47,026 bases of DNA, taken from BJGO01 sp964640655 (GTDB lineage Bacteria > Bacteroidota > Bacteroidia > Chitinophagales > UBA10324). Below are positions 1 through 8,668 of this stretch, piece by piece. Each line of letters begins with the position of its first letter. The stretch's first letter is position 1. The position numbers were made by a program, and so were the translations under genes. The notes under the pieces are model-generated. The model did no database searches and had not been told where the DNA came from. It saw nothing but the letters and a program-made list of their open reading frames with translations. The stretch lies in NCBI GenBank assembly GCA_964640655.1, contig CAZXFT010000024.1, forward strand, positions 1 through 47,026, in the 5' to 3' direction.

Positions 1-438
1 TTCCCACAACATCATTTGAGTGTAATTGCGGGTTATTAAAGACAATCAAATGATACCGATCTGCCAACGCTTGTGCCGGATAAACATGGAATTAAATCCG
101 TTCCAAATTCTCCAGTGCTTCAGAATGCTTGGCATTTAGGTTTGGGTTATGCGATTCAAAAGAAAAAGTATCAGTACAAATACTATGCGGGGGTTTATCA
201 AACATATTTCCGCTACAATACCTACAATATGTCAGACAATACATTCCTAGCACAGCAGTATTTTTCGGGCTACACCTTAGCTCAACTTGGTTTTGAATTT
301 GCATACAAGCGCACCTCTTTTTTTGTATCCTCCAACTATAGTCTTAATTATAAATTTCCTTTACCTGCATCTATTATTCATTTTGGACTTTCTTGGAATA
401 TATTATCTATAAAGAAAAGAAAACTCGAAAACCATTAA
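1..438 (+). pseudogene. 3' end of a probable outer-membrane protein gene, interrupted by a stop
   Basis: The gene runs in from outside the window. The frame is open from base 1, hits TAA at 37-39 and then continues open in the same frame to 438. The part after the stop has no ATG near its beginning; the first in-frame candidate is a GTG at 73, and the first Met lies deep inside at about residue 53. The product after the stop is rich in alternating aromatic and polar residues (Tyr, Phe, Asn, Ser) and ends in strand-like segments (HFGLSWNIL), as outer-membrane beta-barrels do. I read it as one barrel protein whose codon at 37-39 became a stop, either by mutation or by an error near a contig edge. 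A genuine short gene starting at GTG 73 is the alternative. The family is not recognised. Confidence 0.4.
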
Positions 439-573
439 TTATAAACAAGCACTACAACACGCGCTATGGGTTATAGAAACGGATGCAATCAGCCATATTT
501 TAAAGCAGGCCATATAAACTTAAGAGCGTTATTATAACTCTTCACCTCCCCATCTTCTACTTTTTAACAATCA

Positions 574-617
574 ATCGGAAACTATTTCCGATAAAATAGT
601 TTCCAAACGAACTATTT
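574..617. promoter_or_regulatory. Triple alternating half-site operator upstream of hsp20
   Basis: The half-site AACTATTT occurs at 580-587, as its exact reverse complement AAATAGTT at 594-601, and again as AACTATTT at 610-617. The first pair extends to an 11-bp perfect inverted repeat, 577-587 against 594-604, with a 6-base loop. The first copy also sits inside an 8-bp perfect inverted repeat, 574-581 against 585-592. The starts are 14 and 16 bp apart. This is what a cooperative dimeric repressor site looks like, and it sits 30-50 bp upstream of the likely promoter. The regulator is unknown. An mRNA hairpin is an alternative reading. Confidence 0.55.
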
Positions 618-646
618 GTCAGTTTTATGATTCAAAATAAGTCAGC

Positions 647-678
647 TTGTCAGATTATTTCCCTTGGTATTGACTTTG
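647..678 (+). promoter_or_regulatory. Candidate hsp20 promoter
   Basis: TTG at 647-649 is followed after 21 bp by TGACTTTG at 671-678, one mismatch from the Bacteroidota -7 consensus TANNTTTG. The spacing is acceptable for the -33/-7 pair. It lies 28 bp upstream of the ATG at 706 and directly downstream of the triple half-site. Confidence 0.4.
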
Positions 679-705
679 ATAAATACTGAGAAAAAACAAA
701 ATACT

Positions 706-1146
706 ATGACACTAATTAAATTCAAAAACGACCGCTTAAACGCTCCTTCATTGTTTAATTCTTTGATGGATGATTTCTTCAATTCCGATTTCCCGGTTAT
801 ACCGCGTATTAACGCTCAGGTACCACCGGTCAATGTAAAAGAAACTCCGGAGGCATTTCATCTTGAGTTAGCTGTTCCTGGTCTATATAAAGACCATGTA
901 GACATTAATCTTGATGGGAATCTGCTTACCATTAGTGGTAAACACGAAGAAAAAAGTAACGAAGAAAAAGAAAAATACACACGCCGCGAGTTTAGCTTCA
1001 GCAGTTTCAGCCGCACTTTCACATTGCCTGAAAATGTAAATCCAGAAAAAATCAGCGCCGACTTAAAAGACGGTGTACTAAAAGTTAATCTTCCCAAGGT
1101 GGAAGAAACAAAACAAAAGGGGCCTAAGTCAATTCAGGTTTCTTAA
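706..1146 (+). CDS. hsp20: Hsp20/alpha-crystallin family small heat shock protein
   Basis: The 146-residue product is an ATP-independent cytoplasmic holdase that binds unfolding proteins. A short N-terminal arm with hydrophobic residues (SLFNSLMDDFF) is followed from about residue 40 by the alpha-crystallin domain. That domain includes the ELAVPG block, the LTISGK strand and the late GVLKVNLPK motif that marks the family. A C-terminal tail with a short hydrophobic anchor follows. I chose ATG 706 over an in-frame TTG at 664, because the TTG lies inside the likely promoter and the shorter form has the usual family N-terminus (MTLIKF). It stands alone with its own operator, promoter and downstream terminator, as expected of a heat-inducible gene. 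Confidence 0.93.
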   Translation: MTLIKFKNDRLNAPSLFNSLMDDFFNSDFPVIPRINAQVPPVNVKETPEAFHLELAVPGLYKDHVDINLDGNLLTISGKHEEKSNEEKEKYTRREFSFSSFSRTFTLPENVNPEKISADLKDGVLKVNLPKVEETKQKGPKSIQVS

Positions 1147-1213
1147 AAATATCCGGTGTGTCGCTTCGTCGGCATACATGGATTTATCCTTCATAGGATG
1201 GGTTTGGGTTTAT

Positions 1214-1243
1214 AAGCCGGCTGTTTTCACAGTCGGCTTTTTT
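1214..1243 (+). terminator. Rho-independent terminator after hsp20
   Basis: AAGCCGGCTG (1214-1223) pairs with CAGTCGGCTT (1230-1239), with one mismatched pair, across a TTTTCA loop. A run of T residues to 1243 follows. It lies 67 bp beyond the hsp20 stop and also 14 bp from the end of the convergent esterase gene. Confidence 0.85.
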
Positions 1244-1256
1244 AATATTAACTTGA

Positions 1257-2678
1257 TTATTTCAATAGATTTATACGTTCAACTATGGCGCTATCACCGC
1301 ATACATATCTGAGTAAGTATATGCCACTAGCATCAGGCAATTGAATTTGAGTTACTTGATCTGTAATATTATTGTAAAACATCATCCTGCCGGCTATATC
1401 AAATAGTTGTATAGTACCTGAATGGGTATAAGTCTGTAAATAAGCCGTGTTATTAATTATAGTTATGCTCACCTGATTGGGTAACTCTGTATCAGGTAAC
1501 AAAGAAATGCAAGCAACATTTTGAATTCTGTTACCAAAAAATGCAGCGGCAGCTGTAGTCCTTAACCAATAGTTATCATATTGATGACCCCCTGTTGATG
1601 GGTTAATTGTTTGCTGCAGACAGTCGGCATTATTATTAGTTTGCTCAAGAACGATGTTTGGTTTAGCTGAAGCAGGAATGTTCAATGTATCGCGCAGATA
1701 AGAAATTGCTCCGCTTCCATATATAAACGGTCTACTGATTATCCCAATGCAACCGGTAGATGCTGCACAATCACTATAGCCTTGTAATATTTTGTTGTAG
1801 CCTATAGGAACAATCAAATCGTTGGGTTGATGAAAGCTATATAAATCGGGAATGAATTCGCTGTAGTTTGAAAACAGATCGAAAAACATGCCTCCGAAAT
1901 TATTGGCTACTGCAATAATTTGGTGTGCAGGAGCATCGAGATGAAGTTGCCCCTTTATGCTACCTAAATCAGGCCTTTGTGTATTCATTTGGTTAATTGG
2001 TATGCCCCATACATTAGGCGCTATACAGGTATTAAAATATGCTGAGTTGGGTAATTGTACCTGATCGATGCTTCCGCACGAAATAGGTTTTTCAGACTCC
2101 ATATCCATGTATGCGGTGCCCATTGCGATAAAGCTTCCGGCACTTTCTCCAAACAAGCAGATTTTTGAGGCATCTACTGTAACAGGAAGGGTTTGCTTTA
2201 TTATATATCTGATCGCACCACAGCAATCCTGAACTCCGCGATACCATGCCCTGTGCCATTCTGCTTCATCTGCAGCATTCAGGCAGTTCCAATTCGGGAT
2301 ATTACAATTCAGGTTAAGGTGAGTTTGAAAGAATCCCAATCTATAATTGATTGCTACAGCAACAAATCCACGGCTGGCAAACTGATGTCTTAAATTAACA
2401 ATGCCTGCATCATCTTTACTTCCAACAAGAAAGGCTCCGCCGTGAATAATAAAAACCAAGGGATAACCACATTCGGGAGTTGGCGCATCAACAGGATAAG
2501 AAATATCCAGTTTTAGTTGTGCTGTGTTTCCTGAAAACTCTGTGGCTGTTCCATAATCAAGGTCTGTTACCGATGCAATATTATATATAGTGTCAGTGTA
2601 ATTTTGAGCAATTAATGTGTTGGATCCTGCTATGAACAGGAAAAGGAGAAAGCAAAGACATGAAAAAGTTTTTCTCAT
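1257..2678 (-). CDS. Secreted carboxylesterase-like alpha/beta hydrolase with T9SS-type C-terminus
   Basis: A 473-residue protein with an N-terminal signal peptide ending near LIAQ. The oxyanion-hole motif HGGAF lies at residues 79-83 and the nucleophile elbow GESAG at 177-181, so Ser179 is the likely nucleophile. Both are hallmarks of the carboxylesterase/lipase (type B) branch. The last 75-80 residues form a beta-rich module (IQLFDIAGR, DASGIYLLRY) resembling the T9SS sorting domain, although the usual PNP opening motif is not clear. I infer export through the outer membrane and hydrolysis of an ester substrate that cannot be named from the sequence. It is transcribed alone; a large hairpin separates it from the TlpA-like gene upstream. 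Confidence 0.8.
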   Translation of the reverse strand: MRKTFSCLCFLLFLFIAGSNTLIAQNYTDTIYNIASVTDLDYGTATEFSGNTAQLKLDISYPVDAPTPECGYPLVFIIHGGAFLVGSKDDAGIVNLRHQFASRGFVAVAINYRLGFFQTHLNLNCNIPNWNCLNAADEAEWHRAWYRGVQDCCGAIRYIIKQTLPVTVDASKICLFGESAGSFIAMGTAYMDMESEKPISCGSIDQVQLPNSAYFNTCIAPNVWGIPINQMNTQRPDLGSIKGQLHLDAPAHQIIAVANNFGGMFFDLFSNYSEFIPDLYSFHQPNDLIVPIGYNKILQGYSDCAASTGCIGIISRPFIYGSGAISYLRDTLNIPASAKPNIVLEQTNNNADCLQQTINPSTGGHQYDNYWLRTTAAAAFFGNRIQNVACISLLPDTELPNQVSITIINNTAYLQTYTHSGTIQLFDIAGRMMFYNNITDQVTQIQLPDASGIYLLRYVCGDSAIVERINLLK

Positions 2679-2749
2679 TTCTGTTATAAGATTATGAACT
2701 GCGATTATAAATAAAATACCAATTGTGAGATTCTAATAATAACAAAATT

Positions 2750-2790
2750 GCTATAGTGATGAGTCTATCTGACGACTCATAAACAATAGC
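2750..2790 (-). other. Two-tier hairpin between the TlpA-like gene and the esterase gene
   Basis: ATGAGTC (2759-2765) and GACTCAT (2774-2780) form a perfect 7-bp stem. Outside it, GCTAT (2750-2754) pairs with ATAGC (2786-2790) across a small internal loop. There is no good T-run, so it is either a weak terminator or a processing structure downstream of the TlpA-like gene. Confidence 0.4.
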
Positions 2791-2820
2791 CAATAATTAA
2801 AATAAGGACTTAGAACTAAC

Positions 2821-3312
2821 CTATTTTCCGGCTATCTTTTTAATCTGTTCTTCCATCTCAAATTCATCGCCATCCACATATCCTTGATGCATATATACTA
2901 TGCTTCCGTCTTTATCAACAAGCATGGAGAAAGGAATATTCTGAAAGTTAAGCAGGCGACGCATATCTTGATTAGGGTCTAATAAAATTTGATAAGGCCA
3001 TTTGGCTCCTTCTACCATAGCTTTAACCTTGGCAGTGTTTCTGGCATCGTCTAAGGATATACATACAATTTCGGCGTTGTATTTTTCCTTCCATTCTTTT
3101 TGAACCTCAAGCATGTTATTCATGGATTTCTTGCAGGGTATGCACCAGGTTGCCCAAAAGTCAACAACAATTATTTTTTCGCCACCGGTGATGGTGCTGA
3201 GCTCTACCTTTTCACCATTCAGGCCACTGAGTTCCACCTGAGGCAATTTCTTGTTTTGTGCCTTGGCAAAAAAGGAACAGGTAATAAGTAAGATTACTGG
3301 TAAGTATTTCAT
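2821..3312 (-). CDS. TlpA-like periplasmic thiol-disulfide oxidoreductase
   Basis: A 163-residue protein with an N-terminal signal peptide (cleavage expected after AKAQ) and one thioredoxin/TlpA fold. The redox motif is C57-I-P-C60, preceded by WATW as in the TlpA/ResA group. A cis-proline region follows (IPFSMLVDKDG) with the usual downstream glycine-rich strand. Family members reduce or isomerise cysteines of exported proteins, often for cytochrome c maturation or antioxidant roles. No cytochrome maturation gene is adjacent, so the partner is unknown. It is a single gene on the minus strand, divergent from the DUF6029 gene. Confidence 0.88.
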   Translation of the reverse strand: MKYLPVILLITCSFFAKAQNKKLPQVELSGLNGEKVELSTITGGEKIIVVDFWATWCIPCKKSMNNMLEVQKEWKEKYNAEIVCISLDDARNTAKVKAMVEGAKWPYQILLDPNQDMRRLLNFQNIPFSMLVDKDGSIVYMHQGYVDGDEFEMEEQIKKIAGK

Positions 3313-3462
3313 AGAAAGAGTTTTGATTGAGTGTGTCTATTTCAAGTATCCTGCCATATATTATATGACCGCACTAAATTACAAATAGAATTCTATTGAA
3401 TCGGGGTTGTGTGATGACTCAAAATAATTGATATTAGCGCACCTTTTCACCCATACTCCTGA

Positions 3463-5046
3463 ATGAATAAAGTTTATAGCCTGCTGCTTTGTTGTTTGGT
3501 TTCAACAACAGCTCTTGCCCAGTCGGGCCGTCTCTCCGGTGATTTAATGCTCAATGCCAATTTTTTTCAGCGCGACACATCTATTAATGCAGCTAACACA
3601 CCCCTGTATGACAATTTGTTATCATCAGCCGAAGGTTGGTTTACCTTGGGATACAACTATAATGATTTTAATGCCTTAGTGCGTTTTGATTTATTCAACA
3701 ACTCCAATCTGATCAATCCTCAAAAAGCATTTACCGGTCAGGGGCTTGGATTTTGGCAACTGCGTCAACAGGTAAAAGATTTAGGTATAACCGTTGGTTC
3801 GTTTTACGAACAGTTTGGCAGTGGTATCATTTATCGTTCCTATGAAGATCGTTTTTTGGGGATTGATTATGCCACAGTAGGTTTAAAGCTGGATTATAAG
3901 CTTTCAGAAAAATGGAAGATTACAGCATTTAGTGGCCGTCAAAAGCTTTGGTTTGATTTCTACAAACCAATTTTAAAAGGAGCAAGAGTTGAAGGTAGTG
4001 TAAATATTAATGACAACCTCAGTATCAACCCAGGGGTAGCCACTCTTAACCGCACATTGGATGCATCGTCTATGAACTTTATTGTCTCTAACCTCAATAC
4101 CTATCCCGACAGCTTGAAATTTTGTCCAAAGTACAATGTTTATATAGGTACGTTTTATAACACAACTAATTATAAAAACCTCAGTTGGTATGTTGAGGGT
4201 GCTTATAAAACGAGTGAGGCCACTTTTAATGAAGAAAACAAATTGGTAAATAAGCCTGGTTCTGTGATATACAGCTCATTAACTTATTCTCGAACAGGAC
4301 TTGGTTTGACAGTACAAGCCAAACGCACCGAAAGTTTCGACTTGCGTACTTCTCCAAATGAGCGCCTCTTACAGGGTGTATTAAATTACTTGCCGCCACT
4401 TACTCGTCAAAATTCTTTCCGCCTGCCTGCACGTTATAATGCCGCTGCATTGGCCCTGGGTGAAATGGCTTATCAGGCTGACTTGTTTTTTTCTCCTGCC
4501 GATGGATTTACTGTTACTCTTAACTACTCTAATGTACACGACCTTAACAAGAAAAGATTGTATGAAGAGTATTATACAGAGTTGGAGATTAACAAGTGGA
4601 AGAAGATGAATATCGTTGCCGGTTATCAGTTAGTATATTATAATATGGAAGTATACAGGGTTAAACCAGATGAACCTTCAGTGATAGCTCATACTCCGTT
4701 TGTGGAATACACCTATAAGATTACCCGTAAAAAATCTATTCGTACCGAGTTGCAGCTTCAAGGCACTGAAGGAGATTTTGGTTCCTGGATTTGGGCATTG
4801 CTTGAATTTAATGTTGCACCTCGATTCTCGGTCGCAGTGAGTGACATGTATAATTATAAACCAAATTCTAAAAACAGCCCGGGAGAAAATCATTACTATA
4901 ATGTGTTCTTTGCTTATAACAAAAATGCCAACCGTTTCACTCTGGCTTATGTTCGTCAGGTTGAAGGCGTAAACTGTATGGGTGGTGTTTGTCGTTTTGA
5001 GCCTGCCTTTAGTGGTGTTCGTTTCACTGTTGCTTCATCCTTTTAA
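3463..5046 (+). CDS. DUF6029-type outer-membrane beta-barrel protein
   Basis: 527 residues with a signal peptide ending at LAQ (about residue 20). A long succession of amphipathic strands rich in Tyr, Phe and Asn runs to a final aromatic strand ending in Phe (FTVASSF), the usual end signal for barrel assembly. The pattern, including KWKITAFSGRQK and GSFYEQFGSGI, resembles the Bacteroidota family DUF6029, whose role is not known to me. The gene lies only 9 bp upstream of the Omp28-like lipoprotein gene on the same strand, so the two are probably cotranscribed and may act together at the outer membrane. The family name rests on memory of the motif. Confidence 0.75.
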   Translation: MNKVYSLLLCCLVSTTALAQSGRLSGDLMLNANFFQRDTSINAANTPLYDNLLSSAEGWFTLGYNYNDFNALVRFDLFNNSNLINPQKAFTGQGLGFWQLRQQVKDLGITVGSFYEQFGSGIIYRSYEDRFLGIDYATVGLKLDYKLSEKWKITAFSGRQKLWFDFYKPILKGARVEGSVNINDNLSINPGVATLNRTLDASSMNFIVSNLNTYPDSLKFCPKYNVYIGTFYNTTNYKNLSWYVEGAYKTSEATFNEENKLVNKPGSVIYSSLTYSRTGLGLTVQAKRTESFDLRTSPNERLLQGVLNYLPPLTRQNSFRLPARYNAAALALGEMAYQADLFFSPADGFTVTLNYSNVHDLNKKRLYEEYYTELEINKWKKMNIVAGYQLVYYNMEVYRVKPDEPSVIAHTPFVEYTYKITRKKSIRTELQLQGTEGDFGSWIWALLEFNVAPRFSVAVSDMYNYKPNSKNSPGENHYYNVFFAYNKNANRFTLAYVRQVEGVNCMGGVCRFEPAFSGVRFTVASSF

Positions 5047-5055
5047 TTCCTACTA

Positions 5056-5889
5056 ATGAAGAATATTCTTACAATACTTGCCACTGCTTATTCGCTCATC
5101 ATATTTTCCTCTTGTCAGGAACAATGTCCTTTGTTGTCTAATACACCAATCGATACCACACAAACCACTCAGCAAAAAAATATTTTGATAGAGGAGTTTA
5201 CCGGTGTTAAATGTGTGCAGTGCCCCGAAGGACATGAGATTGCTCAGAATATTGCTGATGCCAATAACGGCAGAGTGGAGATAGTGTCCATTCACAGTGG
5301 TTTTTATGCTGTACCATATACATTTAGCTTATACAATTTTAAGATTGCTGAAGGTACTGCAATAGAAAATTTAGTTGGTCCGGCTTCCTTTTACCCGACT
5401 GCAGCCATCGATAGAAAATTATACTCAGGACAAACGGAGTTGTTGATGGATAAAAACTTTTGGGCAGGCAATGCTGCCGCTCAATTACAAGAACCTTTGA
5501 AAGTGAAGGTAAATTTCGATAACACCTATAACCCTTCAGATCGCAAGTTAATAGTGAATGTCAGCTTTGACTACCTCGAAGAAATTACCGGTGCTCAAAG
5601 CATTACCGTTCTAATAACTGAGAACGACATCATAGATGCTCAGGAAACTCCTCAAGGTATTGATACTTTTTATGTGCACACACACGTGTTACGGGCATTA
5701 CTCACCAATGCTATCGGTGATTTGGTTACAGAACAAACACCTGCCGGAACAACACTAACCCGCAACTATCAGTTTACCCTACCTGCTGCATGGAACGATA
5801 CCAAGTGTCGCGTGGTGGCATATGTTGCGCGCAATACATCTGATAGTAAAGAAGTGCTGCAGGTAAATGCCAAATACATACGGCAGTAA
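5056..5889 (+). CDS. Omp28-related lipoprotein
   Basis: 277 residues. The N-terminus is a lipoprotein signal (IIFSSC, lipid attachment at Cys20). The segment LIEEFTGVKC-x-x-C, with Cys53 and Cys56 followed by PEG, is diagnostic of the Omp28 group. It keeps a thioredoxin-like start with a CxxC and is found in Bacteroidota surface proteins. The rest is beta-rich, with repeated strand patterns. The closely spaced upstream DUF6029 barrel gene suggests a two-component outer-membrane module, with this lipoprotein as the accessory part. Whether the CxxC is redox-active is not known. Confidence 0.82.
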   Translation: MKNILTILATAYSLIIFSSCQEQCPLLSNTPIDTTQTTQQKNILIEEFTGVKCVQCPEGHEIAQNIADANNGRVEIVSIHSGFYAVPYTFSLYNFKIAEGTAIENLVGPASFYPTAAIDRKLYSGQTELLMDKNFWAGNAAAQLQEPLKVKVNFDNTYNPSDRKLIVNVSFDYLEEITGAQSITVLITENDIIDAQETPQGIDTFYVHTHVLRALLTNAIGDLVTEQTPAGTTLTRNYQFTLPAAWNDTKCRVVAYVARNTSDSKEVLQVNAKYIRQ

Positions 5890-5930
5890 AAGCAGGTCTT
5901 TGGGTATTTTAGCCGCATTCATATCAAAAC

Positions 5931-8357
5931 ATGAAAATCTCATACAATTGGCTGCTCGATTACCTTACTGTTAAACCTTCGGTAGCAGAAGTAGCGGAAA
6001 TATTAACCTCCGTAGGCCTTGAAGTGGAAGGTGTGGAGAAATATGAAACCCTGAAAGGCGGCCTTGAAGGATTAGTAGTAGGTCATGTACTTGAACTGGA
6101 AAAACATCCCAATGCCGACCGACTGCGTGTTACCAAAACAGATATAGGTAATGGGAGTGTGTTGCAGATTGTATGCGGTGCGTCTAATGTAGCTGTAGGT
6201 CAAAAGGTAATTGTAGCAACTCAAGATACTGTATTATATCCCCTAAATAGCGAATCAATTACCATCAAGAAATCGAAAATACGGGGTGTGGAGTCGAATG
6301 GAATGATATGTGCCGAGGATGAAATTGGGTTAAGCGATAATCACGATGGTATTATGGTGTTGGATGAAAAATTAACTCCGGGTACTCCGCTGCGTGAGGT
6401 CTTTTCTGTTTATACCGATTACACCATTGAAGTAAACATTACCCCTAATCGTGGCGATGCTATGTCTCACATAGGAATGGCGCGCGACATTGCCTGTTGG
6501 TATGCTACACATAAAAAGCAACGTGGGGTTTTTTGTTTACCAGAGTACAAATTTCAAAACAGTGGCACATCAACATTTAAAGTGAGCATTGAGAATACGG
6601 AATCCTGCAAGCGATACAGTGGTGTTTTGATTCAAAACATAACAGTACAGGAATCGCCAGTGTGGTTACAAAACCGCTTGAAAACCGTTGGGTTAAAACC
6701 GATAAATAACATTGTTGATGTAACTAATTATATTCTCTATGAGTATGGTCAACCACTGCATGCATTTGACGCTGATCGGGTAAATGATAAAAAAGTTGTT
6801 GTAAAAAATCTGCCTCCGGATACATCTTTTATCACCCTTGATAACAAAGAAATCAAACTACACCCAGAAGACCTGATGATATGCGATACACAAGGTGGCA
6901 TGTGTGTTGCCGGTGTCTACGGCGGATTACATTCCGGAGTAAGTGCCGGCACAAAAAATATTTTCCTGGAAAGTGCATGGTTTCATCCGGTAAGCATCCG
7001 TAAGTCAGCTGTACGTCATCAACTGCGCACCGATGCAGCAATGCGTTTCGAGAAACAAGTTAACATCAATGATACGGTTGAGGTTTTAAAACGCGCTGCT
7101 GCTCTCATCAGCGAACATGGAAATGGAACGATTTCCGGAGATGTGATAGATGTGTATCCTTTTAAGGAAGAGCAACGCACCATCAGTCTGCGGTACTTAT
7201 ACCTGAACGCATTAGCCGGTTTCGATATTCAAAAAGAGAAAGCCGATTTGATATTAAATGAATTGGGATTCACAGTATCAACATCCAATGCGGAAGAAAC
7301 GGTATGGCTTGTACCCGGTTATAAAAATGACTGCACCATAGAAGAAGATCTAATAGAAGAAGTGATTCGCATTCTGGGTTACGATAACATTCCAATAACC
7401 ACTTCATTAAAAGCTTCGATTTCTTATACTAATGAAGACAGCCACCGCGAAAATTTCCTGCGTAAAATGCAAACGATAGCAAAGGGAATTGGTTTTACCG
7501 AAGTACAAAACAACTCTATTTATAGTGCACAACTTACTGAGCAATTATTGCCTCAGCATAGCGAAGAAATTATTCGCTTAATGTCTTATTCCAACAGTGG
7601 ATTAGATTCACTGCGTACAAACATGCTTTTACCTTTACTGAATACAGTGCGCAATAATTTGAACCGGCGTGAACTGAATTTAAAATTGTTTGAGATTGGA
7701 AAAACATATTCGTTGGTAAAAGGGGATTACAAAGAGCAGCAAAAGATTTGTTTACTGCTAACTGGTAACTTTGAACCTGAATACTGGCGTAGCAGAAACA
7801 TAGCAAGCGATTTATTTCAGTTGAAAGGTTTTATGGATGTCATCTTGCAGAGGTTGGGGTTGAGCAATATCAGGCAATCGGAAGTGCAGCATACGACTTT
7901 CGATTATGCCATTACGTTAGAACATAAAAAACAAAACCTTGGAGTGCTGGGAGCAGTTTCATCTAAATGGCTGCAAACATTTGATATTAAACAGGCAGTT
8001 TACTATACAGAAATTGATATAGAAACTCTGTTGAAACTGGCATCGGAACATGTGCGTTTTAAAGAGCCTTCAAAATATCCGGCTGTTCGCCGCGACCTTG
8101 CGTTATTACTTCCTGCAGAAACACCTTTTGCTGAGATAGAGCATATTTCCCGTAAAAATGGTGGTACCAACTTGCGTGATGTCAATCTTTTTGATGTGTA
8201 TCGGGATAAAAAATTGGGAGAGGGTATAAAATCTTATGCCGTAAGTTTTACTTTTATGGATGAAAACAAAACATTGGTTGATGCAGAAGTGGATGCACAT
8301 ATGCAAAGACTGATGACGGTTTTTGAAAACGAACTCAAAGCCAGCATACGCAAATGA
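5931..8357 (+). CDS. pheT: Phenylalanine--tRNA ligase beta subunit
   Basis: The 808-residue length is standard for PheT. It begins with the conserved MKISYNWLLDYL, followed by the tRNA-binding (EMAP-like) domain at about residues 40-150 (HPNADRLRV, IVCGASNV). Next come the B3/4 editing domain and the B5 domain, and the C-terminal ferredoxin-like anticodon-binding domain is recognisable by KYPAVRRDLALLLP. PheT pairs with PheS (not in the window) as an alpha2-beta2 enzyme charging tRNA-Phe; PheT supplies tRNA binding and Tyr-tRNA editing. The stop overlaps the next start by 4 bases (ATGA), so translation is probably coupled to the coiled-coil and zapA genes. Confidence 0.97.
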   Translation: MKISYNWLLDYLTVKPSVAEVAEILTSVGLEVEGVEKYETLKGGLEGLVVGHVLELEKHPNADRLRVTKTDIGNGSVLQIVCGASNVAVGQKVIVATQDTVLYPLNSESITIKKSKIRGVESNGMICAEDEIGLSDNHDGIMVLDEKLTPGTPLREVFSVYTDYTIEVNITPNRGDAMSHIGMARDIACWYATHKKQRGVFCLPEYKFQNSGTSTFKVSIENTESCKRYSGVLIQNITVQESPVWLQNRLKTVGLKPINNIVDVTNYILYEYGQPLHAFDADRVNDKKVVVKNLPPDTSFITLDNKEIKLHPEDLMICDTQGGMCVAGVYGGLHSGVSAGTKNIFLESAWFHPVSIRKSAVRHQLRTDAAMRFEKQVNINDTVEVLKRAAALISEHGNGTISGDVIDVYPFKEEQRTISLRYLYLNALAGFDIQKEKADLILNELGFTVSTSNAEETVWLVPGYKNDCTIEEDLIEEVIRILGYDNIPITTSLKASISYTNEDSHRENFLRKMQTIAKGIGFTEVQNNSIYSAQLTEQLLPQHSEEIIRLMSYSNSGLDSLRTNMLLPLLNTVRNNLNRRELNLKLFEIGKTYSLVKGDYKEQQKICLLLTGNFEPEYWRSRNIASDLFQLKGFMDVILQRLGLSNIRQSEVQHTTFDYAITLEHKKQNLGVLGAVSSKWLQTFDIKQAVYYTEIDIETLLKLASEHVRFKEPSKYPAVRRDLALLLPAETPFAEIEHISRKNGGTNLRDVNLFDVYRDKKLGEGIKSYAVSFTFMDENKTLVDAEVDAHMQRLMTVFENELKASIRK

Positions 8358-8668
8358 TGAACGAACTCCTTGATGATGCCACACGCCTGCAAAAAAATGT
8401 TCAGGGGTTAATCAACGAGGTGCGTGCATTGCGCAAGGAAAAAGAAACGATGCTGAACAAAATTGATCGATTGGAAAAAGATATGGAGGAGTTGCAGCAG
8501 CGAAAAGACGAATTACAACGCATACTCGACTTAAACACCTTAAGTGCCGCACTCACAAAAAAGGAGGACATTACCGAATTGCGCAGTCGTATCACAGATA
8601 TGATTAAGGAGTTAAACAAGGCCATCTACTACATTGAACAACAAGGACAATTCGATGAGCGACCATAA
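8354..8668 (+). CDS. Small coiled-coil protein between pheT and zapA
   Basis: A 104-residue, highly charged protein. Residues about 5-70 have strong heptad character (repeated Leu, Lys, Glu), with a second helix from about 75 to 95. There is no signal peptide or membrane segment. It starts inside the pheT stop (4-base overlap) and overlaps zapA by 14 bases. Its position next to zapA and its all-helical form suggest a ZapB-like partner in Z-ring assembly. This is inference from context; sequence identity to ZapB cannot be claimed. Confidence 0.75.
   Translation: MMNELLDDATRLQKNVQGLINEVRALRKEKETMLNKIDRLEKDMEELQQRKDELQRILDLNTLSAALTKKEDITELRSRITDMIKELNKAIYYIEQQGQFDERP

Noticed and set aside
664..705. 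Upstream TTG start for hsp20
   Set aside because: It would begin before the predicted transcription start and add residues absent from the family.
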